From contig OZ252227.1 of NCBI GenBank assembly GCA_965249175.1, positions 2,232,001-2,296,000 of the forward strand: 64,000 nt of DNA. Reading direction: 5' to 3'. This document shows positions 46,528 through 54,065 of this stretch, in pieces. Within the stretch, counting starts at the first letter, position 1. The number at the start of each line of letters is the position of its first letter. The notes below the pieces were generated by a model. That model did no database searches. It was given only the letters and a program-made list of their open reading frames with translations, and was not told where the DNA came from. Origin of the DNA: CAZYFH01 sp965249175. Lineage in GTDB: Bacteria > Acidobacteriota > Vicinamibacteria > Vicinamibacterales > UBA8438. A program made the position numbers and the translations under genes.

Positions 46528-47532
46528 CTACGGCCCCGCGACGAACGATGAGATCTCGATCGGGGTCGGCGTGAAGCAGAGCACGAAGATGGCGACCGTG
46601 CCGGCGGCGACGAGCTGGCGGCGGCGGTCGAGGGGGACGTGGTCGTCCACCGTGCGGGGGTGCCGGGGGCCCAGGTAGGCGACCATGATGAGGATCAGAA
46701 TGGCCCAGACGATCCAGGAGATCGAGATGAACGCCAGTCCGATCACGGCGCCGAGGGCGGCAAGCGTGACGAACGTTGAACGGGACCCCAGGACGGCGTA
46801 CGCGATGTGGCCGCCGTCGAGCTGGGACACAGGAAAGAGGTTGATGGCCGTGACCAGCAGACCCAGCCAGGCAGCCGTTGCGACCGGGTGCCAGTTGAGC
46901 GTGTAGCCGTCGGGTGTGCCGCCCCAGATCAGCCATTCGGCGAACTGATACAGGAGCGGTTCACCAAACTGGATGCTAATGAGATTCTCTGGCAGCTGGG
47001 TCGCCGCGTCGGGCAGCGGCACGACGCGCGACAGCCAGAGACCGAGAAAGAGCGCCGGCACGGCGACGACGAACCCGGCGATCGGTCCGGCGGCGCCGAT
47101 GTCAAACAGCATACGTTTGCCGGGGATGCGCTGCCGGATACGGATGACCGCGCCGAGCGTCCCGGTCAAGAAGAGGGGTGCGGGGATGAAATACGGCAGC
47201 GACGCGTCGACCCGGTAGTACCGGCAGGCGAAGTAGTGACCGAGCTCGTGCGTTCCGAGGATGGCCAGAATCGTCACGCTGTACGAGGCCCCGTACAGCA
47301 GCGAATACGATGTCCACTCCGTCGTGAAGTCGTAACGGAATCCGGCATAGTGCTCGCTGCCCGCGATCATCGTCGTGAGGATGGTCGTCAGCAGGAGGCC
47401 GAGGTGGACGATCGGTCGGTGGCGGCGCGGCGGGCGCCAATCGAGGTCCGGGGGCAGCCCGCCCGCCGCCTCCGGGGTCGGGGACCAGGGGACGGGCGCG
47501 GGGAGCGGTCGGTCGGCGGGTTCGAGCGACAA
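46528..47532 (-). CDS. Membrane zinc metalloprotease, M50 (site-2 protease-like)
   Basis: 334 residues with about six or seven membrane helices. Zinc site: GTHELGHYFACRYYRVDAS (HELGH near residue 93) and the third ligand in NLFPVSQLDGGHIAYAVLG. An N-terminal proline-rich cytoplasmic stretch (about 1-40) precedes the first helix. Intramembrane protease; substrate unknown. Convergent with priA and downstream of the HU gene. Confidence 0.92.
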   Translation of the reverse strand: MSLEPADRPLPAPVPWSPTPEAAGGLPPDLDWRPPRRHRPIVHLGLLLTTILTTMIAGSEHYAGFRYDFTTEWTSYSLLYGASYSVTILAILGTHELGHYFACRYYRVDASLPYFIPAPLFLTGTLGAVIRIRQRIPGKRMLFDIGAAGPIAGFVVAVPALFLGLWLSRVVPLPDAATQLPENLISIQFGEPLLYQFAEWLIWGGTPDGYTLNWHPVATAAWLGLLVTAINLFPVSQLDGGHIAYAVLGSRSTFVTLAALGAVIGLAFISISWIVWAILILIMVAYLGPRHPRTVDDHVPLDRRRQLVAAGTVAIFVLCFTPTPIEISSFVAGP

Positions 47533-47550
47533 CGAAACAGTTCCGCGGCG

Positions 47551-47823
47551 TCAGCCGCCGATATTCTGGAGGTCTTTACCCGGCTTGAATCGAATCGTGC
47601 GACCGGGCGGGATCCGGACTTCCTTGCCGGTGCGCGGGTTGCGACCGATGCCGCGCTTGCGGGGCTTGACCTGGAACACACCGAATCCCCGGAGCTCGAT
47701 CCGCTCACCGCGCTGCATCGACATGCGCATGGCGTCGAAGACGGCGTCGACGGCCACCTCGGATTTCACCTTGGTGATGTCGGCGGCCCTCGACACCTCG
47801 TTGACGATGTCAACCTTGATCAT
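47551..47823 (-). CDS. HU/IHF family DNA-binding protein
   Basis: 90 residues, full length. IVNEVSRAADITKVKSEVAV at the N-terminal helices, GERIELRGFGVFQVKPRKR and the arm signature GRNPRTGKEVRIP. Bends and packs DNA. GAGGAG ribosome site at 47834-47839 and a strong promoter upstream. HU versus IHF subunit cannot be settled from sequence alone. Confidence 0.95.
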   Translation of the reverse strand: MIKVDIVNEVSRAADITKVKSEVAVDAVFDAMRMSMQRGERIELRGFGVFQVKPRKRGIGRNPRTGKEVRIPPGRTIRFKPGKDLQNIGG

Positions 47824-47852
47824 GTCGTGTGCGCTCCTCGACCCGTGTAAAT

Positions 47853-47882
47853 ATCATAGATACCGCAATTTACGGCTGTCAA
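47853..47882 (-). promoter_or_regulatory. Strong sigma-70 promoter for the HU-family gene
   Basis: On the minus strand: TTGACA (plus 47877-47882), 18-bp spacer, TATGAT (plus 47853-47858), about 30 bp before the ATG. Best consensus match noticed in the window. Confidence 0.7.
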
Positions 47883-47886
47883 GAAC

Positions 47887-47932
47887 AGCCGGCTGAGCCG
47901 TACGGAGAGAGCCGGTTGAGCGGCACGGGGAG
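47887..47932. repeat. Imperfect 23-bp tandem repeat in the der leader
   Basis: Copies at 47887-47909 and 47910-47932 match at 19 of 23 positions (AGCCGG-TGAGC...CGG-GAG). Each has a purine-rich end like a ribosome site; the second lies about 11 bp before the der ATG. Confidence 0.6.
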
Positions 47933-47942
47933 AGGCAGACCG

Positions 47943-49343
47943 ATGGGAGGCCGTTCAGGTCGAGGCAACGTGGTCGTGTTGGTGGGGCGCCCCAACGTCG
48001 GGAAGTCGACGCTCTTCAATCGCGTGTCCGGTGCACGGCGGGCCATCGTCACCGCGGTGCCCGGCACGACGCGTGACGTGATCCGACACGCAGTGGAATG
48101 GCTCGGCACTGACCTCGAGCTGGTCGATACCGGTGGGCTGTTCGGCGCAAGCGACGACCCGCTCCAGGCCGAAGTGGCGGCCCACGCGCTCAAGTCACTC
48201 GAGACGGCCGACGTCATCGTGATGCTCGTCGACGGGCGGGAGGGGGTGGTGCCGGCCGACGAGGCCGTCGCCACCTACATCCGCAAGCTCGGTGTGCCGA
48301 TCGTGTTGACCGTCAACAAGATAGACGACAAGGACGCGCGAGGGCGGGTCGAGGAGTTCTATCGGATGGCGATCGCGCCCGTCGTGCCGATTGCGGCCGA
48401 GCATGGCCTCGGCGTGGGGGACCTGCTCGATGAAGTCGTCGCACGGCTCCCCGGACGCAAGCCGCCGGTCGCGGAGCGGGCGGAGGCGGCGGACGCGGTG
48501 GTCCCGGCGCGTGCCGCGACCGTGGAAATTGGCGTCGCCATCATCGGACGGCCCAATGTGGGGAAGTCCTCGCTCGTCAATCTGCTGGTGCGGGAGGAGC
48601 GGGTGCTCGTCAGCGAAGTGGCCGGCACGACGCGCGACACGGTCGAGACCGGCCTGACCTGGCACGGACGGACGCTCCGGCTGGTCGACACCGCTGGTAT
48701 TCGGAGACCTGGGCGGGTAGCGCGCTCGGGTCAGGTGGAAGCGGTCAGCGTGGTGGTCGCGCGCCGGGCGCTCGCCGGCGCCGACGTGGCCGTGCTCGTG
48801 GTCGATGCGGATGAGGGCATCAGCAAGCAGGACGCGTCTATTGCGGGTGAAGCCGAGCGGGCGGGATGCGGGATCGTCATCGCGGCCAACAAGTGGGATC
48901 TCGTCAAGTCGCGGGGTTCCGGATTCTACAAGGAGTTTGATGCCGACCTGCGCGATGCCCTCAAGTTCGCGGAGTTTGCGCCCATCGTGCATACCTCGGC
49001 TCTCACGGGCGAGCGGGCGCCCAAACTGATCGAACGGGTCGTCGAGGCGGCGGCGGCACGCTCGACGCATGTTTCGACCGCCGCTCTGAATCGGATGGTC
49101 GAGCGGGTCACGCGCCGGCACCCGCCGCCCAGCCCGGGACGTGCGGAGGTGCGCATCAAGTACGCCACGCAGGTGGCGTCACGACCGCCGACGTTCGTCT
49201 TCTTTACCAACGTGGCCACGCGGTTTCATTTCTCGTACGAGCGGTTCCTCTGTAATCGGCTTCGTGACACCTTCGGTTTCGAGGGCACCCCGATCCGGCT
49301 GCGGGTGCGGACCAGTCGCGACAAGCGCCGCGGTCGACGGTGA
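47943..49343 (+). CDS. der: Ribosome biogenesis GTPase Der (EngA)
   Basis: 466 residues from ATG 47943, behind GGGGAGAGG. Two tandem GTPase domains: first GRPNVGKSTLFNRVSG, VPGTTRD, DTGG and NKID; second IIGRPNVGKSSLVNLLV, VAGTTRDTV, DTAGIRR and NKWD; then the KH-like C-terminal domain. Assists 50S ribosome assembly. Length is typical. Confidence 0.97.
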   Translation: MGGRSGRGNVVVLVGRPNVGKSTLFNRVSGARRAIVTAVPGTTRDVIRHAVEWLGTDLELVDTGGLFGASDDPLQAEVAAHALKSLETADVIVMLVDGREGVVPADEAVATYIRKLGVPIVLTVNKIDDKDARGRVEEFYRMAIAPVVPIAAEHGLGVGDLLDEVVARLPGRKPPVAERAEAADAVVPARAATVEIGVAIIGRPNVGKSSLVNLLVREERVLVSEVAGTTRDTVETGLTWHGRTLRLVDTAGIRRPGRVARSGQVEAVSVVVARRALAGADVAVLVVDADEGISKQDASIAGEAERAGCGIVIAANKWDLVKSRGSGFYKEFDADLRDALKFAEFAPIVHTSALTGERAPKLIERVVEAAAARSTHVSTAALNRMVERVTRRHPPPSPGRAEVRIKYATQVASRPPTFVFFTNVATRFHFSYERFLCNRLRDTFGFEGTPIRLRVRTSRDKRRGRR

Positions 49344-49384
49344 GGAGACCACGGGCCCCGCGCGGGCCGACTGGTATACTGGCG

Positions 49385-49547
49385 TAGTGCCTGGTTGCAG
49401 AAGTCAGCGTACACTCGTCCACCGCTGCATCCCGCCCCGCGGCGTTGCTCGTTGGTCGCATACGGCCTGTATGCTCCCTCCTCGCGCCTTGCGGGACGGG
49501 CGCATCGGCGCCCTCGGTGTTACTCTGACTTCTGCAACCAGGCACTA
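49385..49547. repeat. 163-bp palindromic intergenic element, copy B
   Basis: Same length as copy A. Perfect terminal inverted repeats of 23 bp, 49385-49407 against 49525-49547, starting TAGTGCCTGGTTGCAG; only the TAGTG...CACTA ends agree with copy A. Central hairpin GCATAC-N5-GTATGC at 49458-49474, exactly at the element centre. Core blocks GGCGTTGCTC, TATGCTCCCTC and CTCGCGCCTTGC match copy A. Lies between der and the MerR gene. Confidence 0.85.
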
Positions 49548-49561
49548 GCTCCCCAACCCGC

Positions 49562-50077
49562 ATGGCCACGACGATCGACATTCCCACGCGGGCGTTGTAC
49601 AAGACCGCAGAAGTCTGCTCGATCGCACAGGTGCAGCCCTATGTGTTGCGGTCCTGGGAGACGGAGTTTCCGGGTCTTGGGCGGGTGACGGGCGGTGGCG
49701 CACGCGTCTACCGCCGGGCGGATGTCGAGCTGGTGCTGGAGATCAAGCGTCTGGTCTATCAAGAGGGGCTGACGCTGGGCGCGGCACAGCGGCAGCTCGG
49801 CGGCGATCAGCACGACGGGCCCGTCGAAGACGAGGGATCGATCGCGGAGCTATTGGGTCAGGACGCGCGCGAGCGAATCGCCGGTGTGAAAGAGGGTCTA
49901 CGGGCGGTTCTCGCGCTGCTGTCGACGAATGGTGACGCCGAGCGCGGGCTGTTCGACGAGGCACCGCCGCCGACGCCAGAGGTAGCTCCGACGCCGCAGC
50001 GCGCGGTGAAGGCGCGTGCGCCACGGAAAGTGAAGGCACGGGCGCCCGCCAGCGCGAAACGCAAGGGGCGCCACTAA
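49562..50077 (+). CDS. MerR family transcriptional regulator
   Basis: 171 residues. Winged helix-turn-helix: LYKTAEVCSIAQVQPYVLRS, then WETEFPGLGRVTGGGARVYR and DVELVLEIKRLVYQEG, as in MerR-type regulators that lack a metal-binding tail. The C-terminus is long, lysine/alanine/proline-rich and basic (ARAPRKVKARAPASAKRKGR), possibly for extra DNA binding. Effector unknown. Last chromosomal gene before tRNA-Pro. Confidence 0.85.
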   Translation: MATTIDIPTRALYKTAEVCSIAQVQPYVLRSWETEFPGLGRVTGGGARVYRRADVELVLEIKRLVYQEGLTLGAAQRQLGGDQHDGPVEDEGSIAELLGQDARERIAGVKEGLRAVLALLSTNGDAERGLFDEAPPPTPEVAPTPQRAVKARAPRKVKARAPASAKRKGRH

Positions 50078-50137
50078 GCCGATACTAATCAAGGTAGCGA
50101 GGCGGCGCGGCGCCGTCTCCGTGTGTGTGACGGCGTT

Positions 50138-50214
50138 CGGGATGTGGCGCAGCCTGGTAGCGCACCTGACTGGGGGTCAGGGGGTCGCTGGTTCAAATCC
50201 AGTCATCCCGACCA
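50138..50214 (+). tRNA. tRNA-Pro (anticodon GGG)
   Basis: 77 nt including an encoded CCA. Acceptor stem CGGGATG/CATCCCG, D-arm with GCGC/GCGC, anticodon stem CCTGA/TCAGG around loop CTGGGGG (anticodon GGG), variable loop, T-arm CTGG-TTCAAAT-CCAG. Its 3' part is the left attachment site of an integrative element, which restores the gene's 3' end. Confidence 0.96.
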
Positions 50215-50219
50215 ATAAA
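50169..50219 (+). repeat. attL of E1
   Basis: Last 46 nt of tRNA-Pro plus AATAA-type sequence downstream. Matches 57634-57684 with one mismatch (G50180/T57645). By the usual logic of tRNA integration, this copy came with the element and completes the tRNA gene. Confidence 0.88.
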
Positions 50220-50220
50220 A

Positions 50221-50257
50221 ACGGGCCCAATCGAGCGATCCGGTTGGGCCCGTTTTC
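50221..50257 (+). terminator. Rho-independent terminator after tRNA-Pro (element-derived)
   Basis: Stem ACGGGCCCAA (50221-50230) with TTGGGCCCGT (50244-50253), 13-nt loop, then TTTTC. A cognate stem with different bases follows the right att site. Confidence 0.8.
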
Positions 50258-50263
50258 TTCTTC

Positions 50264-50281
50264 GGGTAGCGAATGGGTAGC
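50264..50281 (+). repeat. Paired GGGTAGC repeats, left end of E1
   Basis: GGGTAGC at 50264-50270 and 50275-50281, start-to-start 11 bp. The same pair with the same 11-bp step occurs inside the right end of E1 (57496 and 57507). Candidate integrase arm sites. Confidence 0.5.
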
Positions 50282-50339
50282 GAATTGCAGGTCGCTTGCC
50301 ACGCTCGTGAGCAGCACGGCGAGACGATCGCCGGCCAGC

Positions 50340-50463
50340 AGAGAACCGTCGTTGTAAGGTGGTGCTTGACTGCGTCACCATCGTCACCTGCGTCACCCGG
50401 CCCATAAACATTGGGGTTCTCGGGTGACGCACCAAGCTCCGGCTTCGTCACCGCCTTCGTCAC
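50340..50463 (-). pseudogene. 3'-end remnant of an E1-type ATPase gene with partial heptamer array
   Basis: Minus-strand reading ASPENPNVYGPGDAGDDGDA matches the tail SPEHPNVYGRGDEGDAGDAG of the intact ATPase. It carries six heptamers: CGTCACC at 50372, 50381 and 50390, GGTGACG at 50422, CGTCACC at 50445 and 50457, plus AAACATTGG at 50405-50413. The first four keep the spacing of the full array at 51952. No other part of the ATPase gene is present. Confidence 0.7.
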
Positions 50464-50552
50464 CGCCGCGTCAGGCTATGTGGCGGGCCGTCGCGTCCGC
50501 CTAGTTCTTCAGCAATATCGGGTCTGCGACGACAGCGGTTGGACTCCATCCA
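50464..50552. other. No recognisable feature
   Basis: Short non-coding stretch at the left end of E1 between two gene fragments; nothing recognised. Confidence 0.5.
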
Positions 50553-50897
50553 TCACCGAAGGAGGTGTGTGGCTGCCTGCCCGGCGATCCTGTCCACCGT
50601 TTCTTTCGCGTTCTGAAAGCGCTCCGTCTTTCCTTGAAAGAAACCGGCGGCCAGCGGGGCCCATTGCTCGCCGTCGTTCGCCTGTTCCTGTGCGACCCTA
50701 GCCCCCAAGCTGGGAGCATCTGCGAACCGGCGGCTCCATGCGAAACGACCGACAGGTACCCAGTCCGTTCGCCCGCTGAGATCGGCGTGCGTCAGGGAGC
50801 ACAAATATTCGAACCGGTCGAAGCACTCGTCATAGCGCTCGGCGTCCGGTAGCAGACTACCAAACGGTGGACGGAGGTAATCGACCAGCCGTTCGCT
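50553..50897 (-). pseudogene. C-terminal fragment of an unidentified protein
   Basis: About 114 codons: ERLVDYLRPPFGSLLPDAE, RYDECFDRFEYLCSLTHADL, GRFAWSRRFADAPSLGARV, ending in QAATHLLR. The block reads like a conserved protein C-terminus (aromatic/charged, no low complexity), but its own N-terminus is missing and it abuts the D5 fragment in a different frame. No family named with confidence. Confidence 0.5.
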
Positions 50898-51440
50898 TGG
50901 CGGCTGATCTGGTGAGCCCCTGCTGCTCGGCCCACTGGCGGTAGTGTTGGAAGAAGAGGCTGGCCCGCACTTCAGCGTCCGGGTCGACCTCACATGCCTC
51001 GGCCAAGAACTCACCGAGGACGTCGCTGTCGGCGGCGTAGTCCGCGGTGGTCTGCTCGACGCATTCCGGTTTCGTCAACCGGCCCGACCTGCGCCACGCC
51101 AAGCACCCCTCGATCGCCCAGCGGAGCACCCCGGGGGCCTCGGCTCGGAGCTCGTCAGCGAGGGCGGGGCTCGGTTCGAAGGTGCATTCGAACGGAACGA
51201 GCCGGACGCGCCGCCAGAAGCCGTACGAATCGTCGGCGATGACCGGCCGATGATTCATGCACAGGAGCAGCGTGAAGGTCGGCTCGAACGAGAACCACTC
51301 CTGATTCAAGAACCGCGCCTTGAGCCGATCGCCACCGGTGATGCTCTTGAGACGGCCCTCGTCGAGCCGGGCCCCCTCGCGCGTTTCAGACGCGACCACG
51401 AGGCGCTTCCCAGCCAAGGCGGCTAAGTCGTTCGGAATCG
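50898..51440 (-). pseudogene. D5/P4-type phage primase-helicase, C-terminal half only
   Basis: GKRLVVASETREGARLDEGR, LKSITGGDRLKARFLN, CMNHRPVIADDSYGFWRRVR and GVLRWAIEGCLAWRR are characteristic of the D5/P4 alpha helicase C-terminal domain. The Walker A part and primase domain that should precede it are missing; the upstream sequence reads instead as an HNH fragment in another frame. The end is also disrupted after AEQQGL. A scrap of a former replication gene. Confidence 0.75.
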
Positions 51441-51640
51441 GCGCCGCACTGTTCACAGCGAGGGTGCCGCTCCAGGAACGCTGCTCGCGCTGTGCGCCAC
51501 GCTCGGCCGTAGCCCATGCGAGCCGCACTCGGGCGGTGTCGAGCGCCCTGGGCCAGCCACGGTGGGCTACAGCGGGGACAGGCAGCCTCACGGTGAAGCT
51601 GGTGGCAGTCCGGGCACACGCGCTGAGGACGTTGCATCAA
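51441..51640 (-). pseudogene. HNH endonuclease, N-terminal fragment
   Basis: CPDCHQLHREAACPRC and then GYGRAWRTARAAFLERHPRC with EQCGA match the start of phage-type HNH nucleases (RGYGxxWRxLRxxxLxxHPxC). The catalytic His-Asn-His part is gone; the frame runs on into the D5 fragment and stops. Confidence 0.6.
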
Positions 51641-51891
51641 CCGACCACCACCTCGTCGCGGCTCATCTTCACGAGCTCGATGAGCTCGTTGCGATACTCG
51701 CGAATGACGCGGTCATCGTCGGCCGTCAGACGACTCGCCGGGCCAACGAGGAGGCGGCCGGTTTCGTCGACCTTGACGACCATGCCGTCGTCCTCGAGCC
51801 GCCAGAGCAGCCGCACCGACCCGAGGCTCACTGCCAAGCCAGATTTCGTCGTGACGAACGCGGTCTCAGAAGGGACGCAAGTCGTCATCAT
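51637..51891 (-). CDS. Small element protein (84 residues), conserved in E1 and E2
   Basis: Start ATG at 51889-51891 behind GAGGGAG. Reads FVTTKSGLAVSLGSVRLLWR, DDGMVVKVDETGRLLVGPAS and REYRNELIELVKMSRDEV. The E2 counterpart shares VKxxxDTGRLLVGP and the ELITLVKM tail. Overlaps the ATPase stop, so coupled to it. No family recognised; presence in both elements at the same place suggests a real function in element upkeep. Confidence 0.65.
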   Translation of the reverse strand: MMTTCVPSETAFVTTKSGLAVSLGSVRLLWRLEDDGMVVKVDETGRLLVGPASRLTADDDRVIREYRNELIELVKMSRDEVVVG

Positions 51892-53602
51892 CGTCGGCTC
51901 CCTCGGCATCATCAGCAGCAGCGGCAGCAGGTCTAAAGGCGTGTTTCCCAGCGTCACCTGCGTCACCTTCGTCACCACGCCCGTAAACATTGGGGTGTTC
52001 GGGTGACGATGCGGGTGACGCAGGTGCCGGTGCGTCACCCTGTGCGTCACCCTCTACACCCTGCGAAACCGGGCCGGGTGACGAAGGTGACGCAGGTGAC
52101 GCACTCGAACCGGCGTTTTCTATTGCTAGGGCGATCATCCTGCGGCCCGTGTGCGCCTGGCGGGTAAAGTCCACCTCGACTCCAACGCGTCGGAGACCAG
52201 GGGCGAGACGTCGAAGCGCATCCGATACCTGCCTCGACCTTGTGAACCATCCTTTTCGCTTCGTGATGGTCTCCGGCGTGCGCGTATTCAACTCGGCCAA
52301 CAGCTCGGTCGCCGTGCCCGTCCAAGGGGCGATGGCCCGAACGACATCGGCCACCGGATCCCCGTCGAGCGTGGCCTCGACCGCACCGTGTCGGTTCTCC
52401 GCGTAGGCGTCGAGGAAGGTCCCCACCGGCCACGGACACGCCGGCTCGGCCGCCACAACCCACAGCGCGAAGTCGGCCATCCGGGGTTTGTGCTCGAGAC
52501 GAACATCGGGAAGTCGACGAAGTCCGCAGGAGACGGCATCAAGGAGGGCACCAAGAATGCGGGGCCGGGCCTTGTCGAACTCCACCCAGAAGGTGGCCTC
52601 GTCCCTCCGCGCGTGCTCCGCAATCGGGGGCAGGGTGATAGCAACCGCGCGATCGAGGAGGTCCCCCCGGCTCACGACCTGGGAGATACCGTTCATGATG
52701 ATCGGACGCTGGGCGTTGAAGATCATCTCCTCGTCGTTCGTGTAGAGCTGCCTGACGGAGAAGCCACCGCCAGTGGCGAGCACGGCTAGGTTGTCGGACA
52801 GCTCCTCCGATAGCCGGCTCAGGTTGTCGAACGCGACGATGTGGCCGTTGGTCGCCGCGATCATCAAGTCCTCAGTGTTCCGTGGTGGCCGGCGGACATC
52901 GGACTCGCTCGGGTCACAGACGCGGCGAAGCACCCGCGCCGTGGTCGTCTTACAGGAGCCCTGCTCGCCGATCTCCACCAGGATCGGATAGGGGCCGCAC
53001 GGCCGAAGCGCCTGGATCAGCCACGCCGCGACGAGGCAGAAGTCGGTGCCAGGCGCGACGTTGACGAACGGCCGCAGTTCCTCGATCGACCCGCCGGCAA
53101 CCGGCACGGGCAACGACAGCATCCCGCGTGTTCGTCGGAACCGGACAGGCGGATCGCTGATGATGCTCCAGCCCGTCGACGTCACCTTCACGACCCGCCA
53201 CTCGGAATCGACGAGGTCGAGATAGACGGCACCATTATTGCCAGCAGCAACGCGAACGTGCACATCGTGTTCGTCGCCATCGAACCGGGCGATACCACTC
53301 AGAGTGGCGATGGCCGACTGTAGCGCGGTCGAGTTCGGCGCCTTGCCGGAGTCGACGTAGTACAGCCGCGTTAGGTAATCCCTCGTGCCACGGCTATTGA
53401 GTGGATGGTGCTCGCGGTGACCGTCGGCCGCGATGGTGATGTAGCCATCGCCGGCCGGCGTGTGCCAGAGCTCGACTTTGGCTTCCATCGCTAACCGGAC
53501 AATCGCCGTCGCCTGCGACTCCTTGCCTGGGACTTTCGTCTCATTCGACGGGTTCGGTTCGGAGTTGTTGCCCCACTTGATATCCCGAGCGTTTAGGCTC
53601 AT
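51866..53602 (-). CDS. Element P-loop ATPase with heptamer array in its 3' coding end (E1)
   Basis: 578 residues. Walker A-like IGEQGSCKTTTARVLRRVCD at about residues 230-250, IVAFDNLSRLSEELSDNLAV (Walker B-like, FDNLS), GGFSVRQLYTNDEEMIFNAQ, and RPIIMNGISQVVSRGDLLDR, a layout seen in ATP-binding proteins of satellites and integrative elements (DUF927/D5-like helicase neighbours). The N-terminal 200 residues are shared with the E2 copy. The last 110 residues are low complexity (SPASPSSPGP, GDEGDAGDAG, DDDDD) and are encoded by the heptamer array at 51952-52101. Probably a replication or maintenance ATPase; not proven. Confidence 0.8.
   Translation of the reverse strand: MSLNARDIKWGNNSEPNPSNETKVPGKESQATAIVRLAMEAKVELWHTPAGDGYITIAADGHREHHPLNSRGTRDYLTRLYYVDSGKAPNSTALQSAIATLSGIARFDGDEHDVHVRVAAGNNGAVYLDLVDSEWRVVKVTSTGWSIISDPPVRFRRTRGMLSLPVPVAGGSIEELRPFVNVAPGTDFCLVAAWLIQALRPCGPYPILVEIGEQGSCKTTTARVLRRVCDPSESDVRRPPRNTEDLMIAATNGHIVAFDNLSRLSEELSDNLAVLATGGGFSVRQLYTNDEEMIFNAQRPIIMNGISQVVSRGDLLDRAVAITLPPIAEHARRDEATFWVEFDKARPRILGALLDAVSCGLRRLPDVRLEHKPRMADFALWVVAAEPACPWPVGTFLDAYAENRHGAVEATLDGDPVADVVRAIAPWTGTATELLAELNTRTPETITKRKGWFTRSRQVSDALRRLAPGLRRVGVEVDFTRQAHTGRRMIALAIENAGSSASPASPSSPGPVSQGVEGDAQGDAPAPASPASSPEHPNVYGRGDEGDAGDAGKHAFRPAAAAADDAEGADDDDDLRPF
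51952..52101. repeat. Mirror-symmetric array of ten heptamers (candidate origin) in E1
   Basis: CGTCACC at 51952, 51961, 51970, 52033, 52045 and GGTGACG at 52002, 52014, 52077, 52086, 52095. Every copy has a reverse-complement partner at the mirror position around 52026.5 (paired start+end always sum to 104053). Step series 9-9-32-12-19-12-32-9-9. AAACATTGG (51985-51993) lies in the left 32-bp gap. Resembles iteron arrays bound by initiator proteins. Confidence 0.85.
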
Positions 53603-53835
53603 GCGACCCTCCGCTCGTCGAGCAGCATCTGCTTGCGCAGTTGCCGGTACTCGTCCCGCAAGTGACGGTGCTGCTCACGGAGGCGCTCAAGCTGGCCTGT
53701 CACCTCGCGGAGTTGCTCGATCGCGACGTGAAGTACCTCTCGGAGCCCGGCGCACTCCCGGGCGAGCGTGTACTCCGAGTCGGCCAGCGTCTCGATGACC
53801 AAGTCGAGGGAGTCGCGGCCGGAAGCGGACGTCAC
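53599..53835 (-). CDS. Small coiled-coil element protein (E1)
   Basis: 78 residues from GTG at 53833-53835, which overlaps the AlpA stop (GTGA). Mostly one helix: LRDEYRQLRKQMLLDERR at the end, and QLREVTGQLERLREQHRHLR before it, with heptad hydrophobics. Its stop overlaps the ATPase start by 4 bp. E2 has a similarly placed small helical protein. Function unknown. Confidence 0.65.
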   Translation of the reverse strand: MTSASGRDSLDLVIETLADSEYTLARECAGLREVLHVAIEQLREVTGQLERLREQHRHLRDEYRQLRKQMLLDERRVA

Positions 53836-54056
53836 CGCCGCCTCCCAGACGACGCGCGCGCCGTGACCCACTTCTCGACGTCAGACTGGCGCCAGGCGAC
53901 GCGGCCAGGCGACAGCTGAACCGGCTCCGGGAACGCGCCCCGGCGCCGGAGTCGCCACACCGTCGACCCGGACAACGGCACGATCTCTCGCACGTCGCTC
54001 CACGGGAGGAGTACGTGCTCCGCGCTGACGCCTGGGGGCAAGTCTTGAAATCCCAT
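53832..54056 (-). CDS. AlpA-like DNA-binding protein (E1)
   Basis: 74 residues. LPWSDVREIVPLSGSTVWRL, RRGAFPEPVQLSPGRVAWRQ and SDVEKWVTAR form the AlpA/excisionase winged-helix pattern. In phage satellites this family controls integrase expression and acts as excisionase. Two CTGACAC sites lie directly upstream (see 54066-54091). Confidence 0.8.
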   Translation of the reverse strand: MGFQDLPPGVSAEHVLLPWSDVREIVPLSGSTVWRLRRRGAFPEPVQLSPGRVAWRQSDVEKWVTARASSGRRR

Positions 54057-54065
54057 GCACCCAAC

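Noticed and set aside
51952..52101. CRISPR array
   Set aside because: Repeats are 7 bp, occur in both orientations and have no uniform spacers; an iteron-like array fits better.
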